From NCBI GenBank assembly GCA_036504595.1, contig DASXUX010000053.1, forward strand, positions 1 to 64,000: a stretch of DNA of 64,000 nt. The letters are read 5' to 3'. The notes beneath the pieces were generated by a model. It saw only the letters and a list, made by a program, of their open reading frames with translations, was not told the origin of the DNA and ran no database searches. Shown piece by piece: positions 54,911 to 63,423 of the stretch. The stretch comes from DASXUX01 sp036504595 (GTDB lineage Bacteria; Planctomycetota; SZUA-567; H5-PLA8). How positions within the stretch are numbered: position 1 is the first letter of the stretch; the number at the start of each line of letters is the position of its first letter. A program made the position numbers and the translations under genes.

Positions 54911-56461
54911 ATGAGCCGCGCCACTCGATCCGCCCCTAGCAAGCGCACCATCGCAGTCCCGATCAGCAGCGTCGCACCGGCGCTCAACTTCATCGGCGGC
55001 AACTGGCAGACCGCGGCCGAGGGCGGCGTGTTCGAAGACCGCAGCCCCGCCAACACGGACGAACTGCTGGGCGTCTTCCCGCGCTCGCGCGACGCGGACG
55101 TGAACGCGGCGGTCGCGGCGGCGAGCGCGGCGTTCAAAACCTGGCGGCTCGTTCCGGCTCCGCAGCGCGGCAATCTTTTGCGCCGCTGTGCCGAACTGCT
55201 GCTGCAGCGCAAGGCAGAGCTTGCGTCGCTGATGTCGCGCGAAATGGGCAAGCCGCTCAGTGAAGCCAACGGTGACGTGCAGGAAGCCATCGACTGCGCC
55301 AATCTCTACGCCGGCCAGGGCCGCATGCTTTCGGGCGAGACGTATCCGAGCGAACTTCCCGACAAGACTGCGATGACGGTGCGCCGCCCCGTTGGAGTCT
55401 GCGGGCTGATCACGCCGTGGAATTTCCCGATCGCGATTCCAAGCTGGAAGGTTTTTCCGGCGCTGCTCTGCGGAAATACGGTCGTGCTCAAAGCGGCCGA
55501 AGACAGCCCGGCCTGCGCCGCGGCGTTCGTGAAGACCATCGCCGATGCGGGCGTGCCGGCGGGCGTCGTCAATCTGGTGCAAGGCTTTGGCGAAGAAGCC
55601 GGAGCGGCTCTGGTCGCGCACAAGGACGTGAGCCTGATCAGCTTCACGGGCTCGACGCAGGTGGGATCGCAGATCGCCGGCGCGTGCGGCCTCAGCATGA
55701 AGCGCTGCTCGCTGGAACTGGGCGGCAAGAACGCGCAGATCGTCATGGACGACGCCAATCTCGAGCTCGCGCTGGAAGGCGCCGTCTGGGGCGCGTTCGC
55801 CACGGCCGGCCAGCGCTGCACCGCCACCAGCCGTCTGCTGGTCCATCGCAAAATCTACAAGCTGTTCCTCGCGCAACTGGTGAAGGCCGCTCAAGCGCTG
55901 CGTCTGGGCAACCCGCTCGATCCGCAAACGCAAGTCGGCCCGCTCGTCAATGACGCGCAGCGCGAACGGGTCTATGGCTACGTGCGGCTGGGCATGGACG
56001 AAGGCGCGACGCTGCTCTGCGGCGGCAAGCCGGCGCTCGGCCGCGGATTAACGCGCGGGTTTTTCTTTGAGCCGACCGTTTTCAGCTCCGTCACGCCGAA
56101 CATGCGCATCGCTCAGGAAGAGATTTTCGGGCCGGTCGTTTCAGTGCTGCAATTCGACGATTACGATCAGGCGGTGGAGATTCTCAACGGCACGAAGTAC
56201 GGGCTCTCCAGCAGCATCTACACGAAGAATGTGAACCTCGTCTTCCGCGCGATCCGCGACTTGGACGCAGGCATCACGTATGTAAACGGCCCGACGATCG
56301 GAGCGGAAGTGCATCTGCCCTTCGGCGGCGTGAAGCACACGGGCAATGGCCATCGCGAAGCCGGAAGGGCGGTCCTCGACATCTTCAGCGAATGGAAAAG
56401 CGTCTACGTGGATTTCTCCGGCAAGTTGCAGAAGGCGCAGATCGACGTCGCGGCGGGATGA
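54911..56461 (+). CDS. NAD(P)-dependent aldehyde dehydrogenase
   Basis: 516 residues; GAAGGAGAG sits about 8 nt before ATG 54911. A 30-residue leader precedes the catalytic fold. Key motifs are ITPWNFPIAIPSWK (cofactor strand), FTGSTQVGSQI, Glu269 in LELGGKNAQIV, Cys303 in GQRCTATSR, and EEIFGPVVSV near the C-terminus; all catalytic residues are intact. It most resembles the succinate-semialdehyde/lactaldehyde/alpha-ketoglutarate-semialdehyde class. As the first gene of the plus-strand cluster with a class II aldolase fusion, it could oxidise the aldehyde released by that aldolase (for example lactaldehyde to lactate) or a sugar-acid semialdehyde. The specific substrate cannot be told from sequence. 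Confidence 0.93.
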   Translation: MSRATRSAPSKRTIAVPISSVAPALNFIGGNWQTAAEGGVFEDRSPANTDELLGVFPRSRDADVNAAVAAASAAFKTWRLVPAPQRGNLLRRCAELLLQRKAELASLMSREMGKPLSEANGDVQEAIDCANLYAGQGRMLSGETYPSELPDKTAMTVRRPVGVCGLITPWNFPIAIPSWKVFPALLCGNTVVLKAAEDSPACAAAFVKTIADAGVPAGVVNLVQGFGEEAGAALVAHKDVSLISFTGSTQVGSQIAGACGLSMKRCSLELGGKNAQIVMDDANLELALEGAVWGAFATAGQRCTATSRLLVHRKIYKLFLAQLVKAAQALRLGNPLDPQTQVGPLVNDAQRERVYGYVRLGMDEGATLLCGGKPALGRGLTRGFFFEPTVFSSVTPNMRIAQEEIFGPVVSVLQFDDYDQAVEILNGTKYGLSSSIYTKNVNLVFRAIRDLDAGITYVNGPTIGAEVHLPFGGVKHTGNGHREAGRAVLDIFSEWKSVYVDFSGKLQKAQIDVAAG

Positions 56462-56466
56462 GCTGG

Positions 56467-56608
56467 GGTGTGGCACGGGCAGGCCGCGCCGCAGTTTGCG
56501 TGGGTATCACGGACGCCGTTCGCGGCGCGGATTGCCCGTGAACCTGGCGCCGCCGCACGGGCAATCCACGCCACAAGAAGCCGTGGCGTGGCCTGCCCGT
56601 GCCACACC
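56467..56608. repeat. Inverted repeat with 19-bp perfect arms (GTGGCACGGGCAGGC family)
   Basis: Left arm 56467-56485 (GTGTGGCACGGGCAGGCC core) and right arm 56590-56608 are exact complements. Between them are internal, looser copies of CACGGGCA and TTGCCCGTG, so it could fold as a multi-branched hairpin. It fills the gap before the PHP-like gene. A related 12-bp-arm hairpin lies at 63800-63836. Confidence 0.85.
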
Positions 56609-56747
56609 TATCTACCAGAAGTGGCCCACTGTATACCAGAGTTGCTGGCACGCTTGAATTGACCGTCTGCCCAAATGGGCTATGCTGTTTTTATCCGCAA
56701 CTTGCGGCCATTCTCCAGCATGCCATGCCGGCAGGGAGCAGGGGTTG

Positions 56748-58031
56748 ATGTCGTCAACAGTTCAGGATGAGTTAGCGGCCCTGCGGGGCATCGAACAGCT
56801 CGAAGAAATCAAAGATCTGGCGGGGCGGCGAGTCGCTCCGCTGACGCGGCCGAAGAGCAACCTCCACGTCCACCTGCCGCCGAATTTTTCCGCGTTCGAA
56901 ACGGTTGAGCAGGTTGTGAAGCTGGCCGCCGAACAGCAGATTGGCGTGCTGGGCGTCAGCAATTACTACGACTACGAGATCTACGCCGAATATTCAGCGC
57001 TCTGCCGTAAGAACAAGATCTTTCCCGTGTTCGGCCTGGAGATCATCGGCCTCAGCGATCAGTTGTGCCGCCAGGGCGTGAAGGTCAACGACCCCGGCAA
57101 TCCCGGCAAGTACTACATGGTCGGCAAAGGCATCACGCGCTTTTCGCCGATGAGCGCCGAGGCGCAGCGGCTGGTCGGCGTCATTCGCCGCAACGATTCG
57201 CAGCGCATGGCTCAAATGACCGCGCTCATCGCCCAAATTTTCGAATCGCGCGGCCTGCCGCTCGACGTCAACGAAGACTCCGTCAAAGACATGGTCATGC
57301 AGCGCCACCGCTGCCCGCGTCAGAACGTGTACCTGCAGGAACGCCACATCGCCCAAGCCTTCCAGGAAGCCTTGTTCGAACGCGTTCCGTCCGATCAGCG
57401 CGGCGCGGCGCTCGCGAAAGTCCTCGGCCTGCCGCCGAGCAACAACGGCAGCGTCGATAAGGTCAAAGTTCAGGGCGATATCCGCTCGCACTTGATGAAA
57501 GCCGGCAAGCCCGCGTTCGTCGAAGAAAGTTTCATCCAGATCGAAAACGCGTACCGGCTGATTCTGGAGATGGGCGGCATTCCCGCCTACCCGACGCTGG
57601 CTGACGGCACCAAGCCGATCTGCGGCTACGAAGATCCGGTGGAGCAGCTCATTGAACGCCTGAGCGCCAGCCGCATCTACTGCGCGGAGCTCATTCCGAT
57701 CCGCAATCAGCCCGCGATGCTCTCGCATTACGTGAAATCGATGCGCCGGGCCGGGCTGGTCGTCACCGCTGGCACCGAACACAACACGCTGGATATGCTC
57801 GCGCTCGATCCGGCCTGCGTGAACGCCCAGGAAATCCCCGAGGACGTGAAGGAAATATTCTGGGAAGGCACCTGCGTGATCGTCGCGCATCAGTTCCTGT
57901 GCCTGCACGGAAAATGCGGCTTCGTGGACGCCGCCGGCCGCCCGAATCCCGAATACAAATCGGACGAACAGCGTATTTCTGCGTTCCGCGAGCTTGGCGC
58001 CGCGGTGCTCGCTCGCTACTACCAGTCGTAG
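56748..58031 (+). CDS. PHP-like metal-dependent hydrolase, function unknown
   Basis: 427 residues from ATG 56748, preceded by GGGAGCAGGGG. The N-terminal half opens with NLHVHLPPNFSAFETVEQVV and IGVLGVSNYYDYEIYAEY, resembling a PHP or amidohydrolase-type metal site (HxH with a following Asp). Later possible ligands occur in FGLEIIG, GTEHNTLDML and IVAHQFLCLHGKCG. The protein is soluble, without a signal peptide. It lies between the aldehyde dehydrogenase and the aldolase fusion, so it likely acts on a sugar-phosphate or lactone intermediate of the same pathway. I do not recognise a characterised homologue; the PHP assignment rests on the N-terminal His pair and the overall pattern. Confidence 0.7.
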   Translation: MSSTVQDELAALRGIEQLEEIKDLAGRRVAPLTRPKSNLHVHLPPNFSAFETVEQVVKLAAEQQIGVLGVSNYYDYEIYAEYSALCRKNKIFPVFGLEIIGLSDQLCRQGVKVNDPGNPGKYYMVGKGITRFSPMSAEAQRLVGVIRRNDSQRMAQMTALIAQIFESRGLPLDVNEDSVKDMVMQRHRCPRQNVYLQERHIAQAFQEALFERVPSDQRGAALAKVLGLPPSNNGSVDKVKVQGDIRSHLMKAGKPAFVEESFIQIENAYRLILEMGGIPAYPTLADGTKPICGYEDPVEQLIERLSASRIYCAELIPIRNQPAMLSHYVKSMRRAGLVVTAGTEHNTLDMLALDPACVNAQEIPEDVKEIFWEGTCVIVAHQFLCLHGKCGFVDAAGRPNPEYKSDEQRISAFRELGAAVLARYYQS

Positions 58032-58051
58032 CGCAATCCTCCTGGATTGCG
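58032..58051. other. Small hairpin between the PHP-like and aldolase genes
   Basis: CGCAATCC and GGATTGCG (58032-58039, 58044-58051) form an 8-bp stem with a 4-nt loop directly after the PHP-like stop. It could attenuate or stabilise the transcript; there is no T-tract. Confidence 0.45.
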
Positions 58052-58081
58052 TTACTCAGTCAGGTTCAGACAGGAGTTCGC

Positions 58082-60136
58082 ATGTCATCGTCTCAGCAGT
58101 GGCCCACGTTCAAATCTGGCGAAGCACCGATGGACGCGTTGGTGAAGCTCTCGCGCTATTACGGCAACGATCCCGAATTCGTCCTCGCCGGCGGCGGCAA
58201 CACGTCCGTGAAAATCGGCGGCAAGCTCTACATCAAGGGCAGCGGCCACCCGCTCTCGACGATCGATGCCTCCGGCTTCGTGGCGCTCGATCGCAAGAGC
58301 CTTAGCGCAATCCTGGAGCAGGATCTCGGCAACGACGCGACCAAACGCGAGGAGAGCTTCAAGGCGCTCGTCCTCGCCGCGCGCCTGGAACCGGACAAAG
58401 GCCAGCGCCCGTCCGTCGAAAGCGTCCTGCACAACCTGATGCCCCGCGCCTTCGTCGTGCACACGCACTGCACGCCGGTGAACATGATTACCTGCTCCAC
58501 GCGCGGCCAGGAGCTGGCCCAGCAGCTCTTCGGCGATCAGATCGTGTGGATCGCGTACACGGACCCGGGCTTCACGCTGGCCAAGGCGCTCTCCGACGGT
58601 TTGAAGAAATTCGCGAAAAAGACCGGCCGCGATTGCCCGCTCGGCGTTTTGATGCAAAGCCACGGCCTGGTCGTCTGCGGCGACACGCCCGACGAAGTCC
58701 GCGAAAACACCGACCGCGTCGTCAACACCGTGCGTCAGCACATGGCCAAGCTGCCGCAAGAAAACCCCTTCGGCGCCGTAACACGTTTGGATGCACCCGT
58801 AGCACGCAAGCTCGTCCTGCAGGTTGCCCCGATGCTGCGCGGCCTTCTCGCCAGCGGCAGCGATGCGCTGAAGTTCGTGACGTTTGACGATTCCGACACC
58901 GTTCTGAGTCTCGTCGGCGCGGAGAAGGGGAAGCAAGTCGCTCTCGGCGGGCCGCTCTGTCCCGATCAGATCGTCTCCTGCAAGTCGATGCCGATGTGGT
59001 TTGAACCGGCCGTCGACGAAGCTTCGCCCAAACTGCTCGAACGACTGCGCAAGGCCGTGGACGAATACGTGAGCCAGTACGGCTTCCAGCCGCCGGTCGT
59101 TCTCGTGAAAGGACTGGGCCTGTTCGGCTGCGGCGACAACTTTGGCCTCGCACAGAACGCACGCCTCCTTTACGTCGATGCGATCAAGGTCATGGCCGGC
59201 GCCGCGCGGCTCGGTGAGATTCTGTACATGACCGCCGCGCAGCGCGACTTCATCGAAAAGTGGGAAGTCGAATCGTACCGCCGCAAAGTCTTCAAAGGCG
59301 CCGCCGCGGCGGGCCGAGCCGCTGGGAAGATTGCCATCGTGACTGGCGCGGCGCAGGGCTTCGGCCTGGAGATCGCGCAAGGCATCGTCGCGCAGGCCGG
59401 CACCGCCGTGCTGACCGACATGAATGTCGAGGGCGCACGTAAAGCGGCCAGTGAACTCACTGCCCGGGCAGGCGAGGGGCGGGCGCTGGGCCTGGCGGTG
59501 AACGTGACCGAAGGCGCCTCGATCGAAGAAATGCTGTATCAGGTCGTCCGCACCTACGGCGGCTTCGACGTTCTCGTCTCGAACGCCGGCGTGCTGAAGG
59601 CTGAAAGCGTGAAGACGCAGCCCGAACGTGATTTCGATTTCGTGACCAGCGTGAACTACAAAGGCTATTTCCTTTGCGTGCAGAAAGCCGCGCCGATTCT
59701 GTCGCTGCAGCACGCCGCGCGTCCCGACTATTGGAGCGACATCATTCAGATCAACTCCAAGTCCGGCCTGCAAGGCTCCAGCCGCAACGGCGCCTACGCC
59801 GGCAGCAAGTTCGGCGGCGTCGGCCTGACGCAGTCCTTCGCGCTCGAACTGGTCGAAGACGGCGTCAAGGTCAACGCGATCTGCCCCGGCAACTTCTTCG
59901 ACGGCCCGCTCTGGTCCGATCCGCAAAACGGCCTCTTCGTTCAGTATCTACGCAGTGGAAAAGTTCCCGGCGCAAAGACGATCGCCGACGTTAAGAAGTT
60001 CTACGAAGCCAAAGTCCCGATGGGCCGCGGCTGCGAAACCGGGGACGTGCTGAAGGCCGTTTTCTATCTGCTCGACCAGAAGTACGAAACCGGCCAGGCT
60101 GTCCCGGTGACTGGCGGACAAGTGATGTTAAGCTGA
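58082..60136 (+). CDS. Bifunctional class II aldolase / short-chain dehydrogenase (RhaD-SDR type)
   Basis: 684 residues from ATG 58082, with AGGAG 7 nt upstream. The N-terminal aldolase (about 1-410) has the GGGNTSVK phosphate motif, zinc ligands His127 and His129 in VHTHCTP and His194 in SHGLVVCG. The C-terminal SDR (about 415-684) has TGAAQGFGLEIA from Thr421, NAGV, and the YxxxK pair Tyr572/Lys576. This layout matches the fused rhamnulose-1-phosphate aldolase/lactaldehyde dehydrogenase (RhaEW-like) family, where the aldolase splits the ketose phosphate to DHAP and lactaldehyde and the SDR oxidises the aldehyde. Both active sites look intact. The presence of a separate aldehyde dehydrogenase makes the exact sugar uncertain. 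Confidence 0.88.
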   Translation: MSSSQQWPTFKSGEAPMDALVKLSRYYGNDPEFVLAGGGNTSVKIGGKLYIKGSGHPLSTIDASGFVALDRKSLSAILEQDLGNDATKREESFKALVLAARLEPDKGQRPSVESVLHNLMPRAFVVHTHCTPVNMITCSTRGQELAQQLFGDQIVWIAYTDPGFTLAKALSDGLKKFAKKTGRDCPLGVLMQSHGLVVCGDTPDEVRENTDRVVNTVRQHMAKLPQENPFGAVTRLDAPVARKLVLQVAPMLRGLLASGSDALKFVTFDDSDTVLSLVGAEKGKQVALGGPLCPDQIVSCKSMPMWFEPAVDEASPKLLERLRKAVDEYVSQYGFQPPVVLVKGLGLFGCGDNFGLAQNARLLYVDAIKVMAGAARLGEILYMTAAQRDFIEKWEVESYRRKVFKGAAAAGRAAGKIAIVTGAAQGFGLEIAQGIVAQAGTAVLTDMNVEGARKAASELTARAGEGRALGLAVNVTEGASIEEMLYQVVRTYGGFDVLVSNAGVLKAESVKTQPERDFDFVTSVNYKGYFLCVQKAAPILSLQHAARPDYWSDIIQINSKSGLQGSSRNGAYAGSKFGGVGLTQSFALELVEDGVKVNAICPGNFFDGPLWSDPQNGLFVQYLRSGKVPGAKTIADVKKFYEAKVPMGRGCETGDVLKAVFYLLDQKYETGQAVPVTGGQVMLS

Positions 60137-60138
60137 GT

Positions 60139-60217
60139 GCGGATCGCGGATGGCGGATGGAAGGTCCTGAATCCCCATTCAAATCCGCAATCCGAAATCC
60201 GCATTCCGCAATCAAGA
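60139..60217. repeat. Heptad-type inverted repeat (GCGGAT family)
   Basis: GCGGATCGCGGATGGCGGAT (from 60140) faces AATCCGCAATCCGAAATCCG (from about 60181). It occupies the 96-bp gap before the dehydrogenase gene and can fold into a hairpin just upstream of its ribosome site. Confidence 0.7.
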
Positions 60218-60232
60218 AAGAGAGGACATCGT

Positions 60233-61930
60233 ATGGCCGAAGCTGCTCCCTCCATCCCCAAGACCGAATACGCCGTGCAACTCATCGGGCCGAGCAAACT
60301 GACGCTCAATCGCGAGAAGCCGGTCGTCATGCCCGGCCCGACGCAGGTGCTTGCGAAAGTTGAAGCGGTCGGCCTGTGCTTCTCGGATTTGAAACTCCTC
60401 AAGCAGTTCAACTCGCATGTGCGCAAAGTGCCGGTCGTTCGCGGCATCGATCAGAAAGTTCTTTCTGAAATCCCCAGTTACGTGCCGAACGAAGCGCCCA
60501 CGGTTCCTGGACATGAAGTCTGCTGCCGCATCGTCGCGGTCGGCAGCGCGGCAAAGCACCACAAGGTTGGCGAACGCTGTCTGGTCCAGACCGATTATCG
60601 CACGCTTCGCACCGCCGCCGAGTCCAACGCCGCCTTCGGGTACAATTTTGAAGGCGGCTTGCAGGAATATGTGCTGATGGACGAGCGCGTCATTATGGAG
60701 CCGGCCAGCGGCGAACGCTTCCTGATTCCGGTCAGCGAAAAACTCAGCGCTTCGGCCATCGCGCTTGTCGAACCGTGGGCCTGCGTTGAAAACTCGTATG
60801 CCACGGCCGAACGCCAGACGATCAAGGCCGGCGGCAAACTGCTCGTCGTCGCCGATGCCGGCCGCGCGCTCGAAGGCGTTCAGACGCTGGTCGCCGCACA
60901 CACGCCCGCATCGATCACCGCCTTTGTTGCCGACGACGCGCAGAAGAAAGCGCTCAGCGAACTTTCAGTGAAAGCAGAACTGGCCAGCGGTCTTGCCGCT
61001 CTGCCGGATGAGAGCTTTGACGACATCATCTACTTCGGAAAGCAGAAGCAGACGATCGAACTGCTCAACGACAAACTCGGCACGCGCGGCATCATCAACA
61101 TCGTCCTCGGCGGCCTGCGCATCGGAGCGCCGGTTTCCGTAGGCATCGGCCGCGTGCACTACCGCCTCACGCGCTGGATCGGCACGACCGGGACCAACGC
61201 GGCCAGCTCCTACAGCCTCATTCCAGCCAACGGCGAACTTCGCGCGGGCGAGAAGATGCTCGTGATCGGCGCGGGCGGACCGATGGGCCAGATGCACGTC
61301 ATTCGCGCGATCTGCTCCGGCCTGTCGAACGTCAGCGTTTGCGGCACCGACATGGACGACGGCCGCATCGCCGCTCTGGCGCAAAAAGCCGTGCCCCTGG
61401 CGAAAGCCAACGGCGTCTCGCTGCGCCTGATCAACACACAAAAAGAGAAACTGCAGGAGAAGTTCAGCTACTTCGGCATCATGGCTCCAGTTGGCGCGAT
61501 CGTGGCCGCGGCGATCAAGGACGCGGCGCCCGGCGCGCTGATCAACGTCTTCGCCGGCATTCCAGCGCCCACGCGCCACGATATGGACCTCGACACGTAC
61601 ATTCAGAACGGCTGCTTCATGTTCGGCACCAGCGGCTCGGTGCTTTCCGACATGAAGACGTGTCTGCGCAAACTCGAAGCCGGCCGCTTGGACACCGATT
61701 GCTCGGTGGACGCGATCTCCGGAATGGCCGGCGCCGCCGATGGCATCGCCGCTGTCGAAAACCGCACGCTTGCCGGAAAGATCATCGTCTACCCGATGCT
61801 GCACGAACTCGGATTGATTCCGCTCGGCGAACTGTCGAAGCGCTTCCCGACGGTTGCTGAGAAGCTGCAGAACGGGGTCTGGTGCAAGGAAGCGGAAGAA
61901 GAGTTGCTGCGGGTCGCGGCGAAAACCTAA
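60233..61930 (+). CDS. Large zinc-type (MDR) dehydrogenase with duplicated nucleotide-binding region
   Basis: 565 residues from ATG 60233, with AGAGAGG about 7 nt upstream. The first 200 residues are GroES-like (VEAVGLCFSDLKLL with a catalytic-type Cys, VPGHEVCCRIVAVG, CLVQTDYRT). Ordinary MDR proteins of about 350-420 residues then show one Rossmann domain near residue 170-220. Here a degenerate alpha/beta stretch comes first (about 200-330, LLVVADAGRALEGVQTL, DDIIYFGKQ), and only then the canonical GAGGPMGQMH from Gly346. The extra 150-residue block looks like a second, decayed cofactor domain. It is probably an NAD(P)-dependent polyol or sugar-phosphate oxidoreductase, placed between the aldolase fusion and a shorter MDR paralogue. 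Confidence 0.82.
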   Translation: MAEAAPSIPKTEYAVQLIGPSKLTLNREKPVVMPGPTQVLAKVEAVGLCFSDLKLLKQFNSHVRKVPVVRGIDQKVLSEIPSYVPNEAPTVPGHEVCCRIVAVGSAAKHHKVGERCLVQTDYRTLRTAAESNAAFGYNFEGGLQEYVLMDERVIMEPASGERFLIPVSEKLSASAIALVEPWACVENSYATAERQTIKAGGKLLVVADAGRALEGVQTLVAAHTPASITAFVADDAQKKALSELSVKAELASGLAALPDESFDDIIYFGKQKQTIELLNDKLGTRGIINIVLGGLRIGAPVSVGIGRVHYRLTRWIGTTGTNAASSYSLIPANGELRAGEKMLVIGAGGPMGQMHVIRAICSGLSNVSVCGTDMDDGRIAALAQKAVPLAKANGVSLRLINTQKEKLQEKFSYFGIMAPVGAIVAAAIKDAAPGALINVFAGIPAPTRHDMDLDTYIQNGCFMFGTSGSVLSDMKTCLRKLEAGRLDTDCSVDAISGMAGAADGIAAVENRTLAGKIIVYPMLHELGLIPLGELSKRFPTVAEKLQNGVWCKEAEEELLRVAAKT

Positions 61931-61979
61931 CCCGCCAATGCCTTTGCCTCGAAGGGAAGGGGGAGCCGAAAGCTGTTCT

Positions 61980-62002
61980 CCCCTCCCCGCCAAGGGGAGG
62001 GG
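61980..62002. repeat. CCCCTCCCC/GGGGAGGGG hairpin
   Basis: A 9-bp perfect stem (61980-61988, 61994-62002) with a GCCAA loop in the 117-bp gap between the two dehydrogenase genes. This word (CCCCTCCCCGCCAAGGGGAG) is a widespread intergenic hairpin type in several bacterial phyla. Possible terminator-like or repeat element. Confidence 0.6.
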
Positions 62003-62047
62003 CCGGGGGAGGGGTTTGCGGGACGAAGAGGGGAGACGGGGGAACGA

Positions 62048-63325
62048 ATGTCAAAGCTCAGTGAATACCGCAAAGGGACGGACAGTGTTCCGAAAACGAT
62101 GCAAGCTGTGGTCCTGAGTGGCTCGGGCTTCGAAAATCTCTCGGTCAGAGAAGTGCCCGTCCCCGACGTCGGCCCGGATCAACTGCTTTGCCGCGTCGAT
62201 GCCGCGGGCGTTTGCACGTCGATTCTCAAGCTCATCGCGCAAGGCAGTTCGCACACCTTCATCAACGGCTGGGATCTCGCGAAAAATCCGATCATCCTCG
62301 GCGACGAAGGTTCCGTGACGGTTGTGAAGGTCGGCAGCAAGCTGTCCGGCAAATACCGCGTCGGCCAGCGCTACGGCATTCAGCCCGCGGTCGATGTCGA
62401 ACCGATCAACCACCGCGAACGCTACCAGAACAGCGCGGCGAATATGCGGAAGTGCGCCGTCGGCTACACGCTGCCCGGCCATCTCGCGCAGTACATGCTC
62501 GTGCAGGAGGAAGTCCTGACCGGCGGCTGTCTGCTTCCGCTGCCGGATGAAAATCTCGCGTACTTTGCCGTCTCGATGGCCGAACCGATCTCCTGCATTT
62601 ACTCGGCGCAGGAACGCCAGTTCCACATCTATAAGGAGAGCCCGCTCGCACCGCGCGTCGCCAAGCTCGGGTTGCTCCCCGGCGGAAACGCCGTCGTGAT
62701 CGGCGCTGGCCCGATGGGCCTGATGCACGCGGAACTTGCGCTGCGCTACCGGCCGCGCAATCTGCTGATCTGCGACAAGCTTCCCGCGCGGTTGAAGCGC
62801 GCCAACGAAACGCTGGGCGCGAAGGCCCGCAAAGCCGGCGTGAATCTGCTCACGGTCGAATCGGCCGCGCTGAAGGAAACGCTCACCCAGGTCAGCAACG
62901 GAACGATGGCCGACGATCTTGTTCTCGCCGTCGGCATTCAGCCGGTGCAGCAGCAGGCGCTCGAACTGCTCGGAAAAGGCGGCGTCGCGAATCTTTTCGG
63001 CGGCTTGCCGCAAGGCCAGCACATGCTGCAGATCAACGCGATTGCGGTCCACTACGACGAGATCAAGGTCGTCGGGTCGAGCGGCGGGGCGCCGTCCGAC
63101 ATGGCCGCGACGCTTGACGCGATTGCCAAGAACGACATCGATCCCGGCAATTACGTTTTCGGCTACGGCGGCCTTCAGCACGCGCCGCAGGTCTTGCGCA
63201 TGATCAAAGAGAATCTTGTCGAGGGCAAAGTGATCCTTTACCCGCACGCGCGCATCGAGCAACTCACAACCGTCGATCACTGGGACAAACCGAAAGAAGA
63301 GAAACTCCTCAGCGAACGGCTTTAG
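62048..63325 (+). CDS. Zinc-type (MDR) dehydrogenase, SorE-like
   Basis: 425 residues from ATG 62048; upstream is only a G-rich run, so translation may be weak or coupled. The GroES-like part includes VRVDAAGVCTSILK-type elements, NPIILGDEGSVTVVKVG and GQRYGIQPAV. The Rossmann motif GAGPMGLMHAELAL begins at Gly219. The length and the long loop (NHRERYQNSAANMRK) recall sorbose-1-phosphate-reductase-like MDR proteins. In place of a classic catalytic Cys-His-Glu set it has GVCTS and EPISCIY; zinc binding is plausible but not proven. It is likely an NAD(P)-dependent sugar-phosphate or polyol oxidoreductase working with the larger paralogue and the polyol dehydrogenase that follows. Confidence 0.85.
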   Translation: MSKLSEYRKGTDSVPKTMQAVVLSGSGFENLSVREVPVPDVGPDQLLCRVDAAGVCTSILKLIAQGSSHTFINGWDLAKNPIILGDEGSVTVVKVGSKLSGKYRVGQRYGIQPAVDVEPINHRERYQNSAANMRKCAVGYTLPGHLAQYMLVQEEVLTGGCLLPLPDENLAYFAVSMAEPISCIYSAQERQFHIYKESPLAPRVAKLGLLPGGNAVVIGAGPMGLMHAELALRYRPRNLLICDKLPARLKRANETLGAKARKAGVNLLTVESAALKETLTQVSNGTMADDLVLAVGIQPVQQQALELLGKGGVANLFGGLPQGQHMLQINAIAVHYDEIKVVGSSGGAPSDMAATLDAIAKNDIDPGNYVFGYGGLQHAPQVLRMIKENLVEGKVILYPHARIEQLTTVDHWDKPKEEKLLSERL

Positions 63326-63412
63326 GGTATCGGGTATGGGGTATCGGGTATGGTGGTGGCTGAGGATGCTAAACGCCAAACCCTATACCCTATGCCCCAT
63401 ACCCCATACCCG
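63325..63412. repeat. Heptad-type inverted repeat (GGGTATC/GGGTATG family)
   Basis: GGGTATC and GGGTATG heptads (63325-63353) face complements (63380-63412, e.g. CCCCATACCCC). It forms a long potential hairpin between two same-strand genes. Confidence 0.75.
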
Positions 63413-63423
63413 CAGGGACTGAA

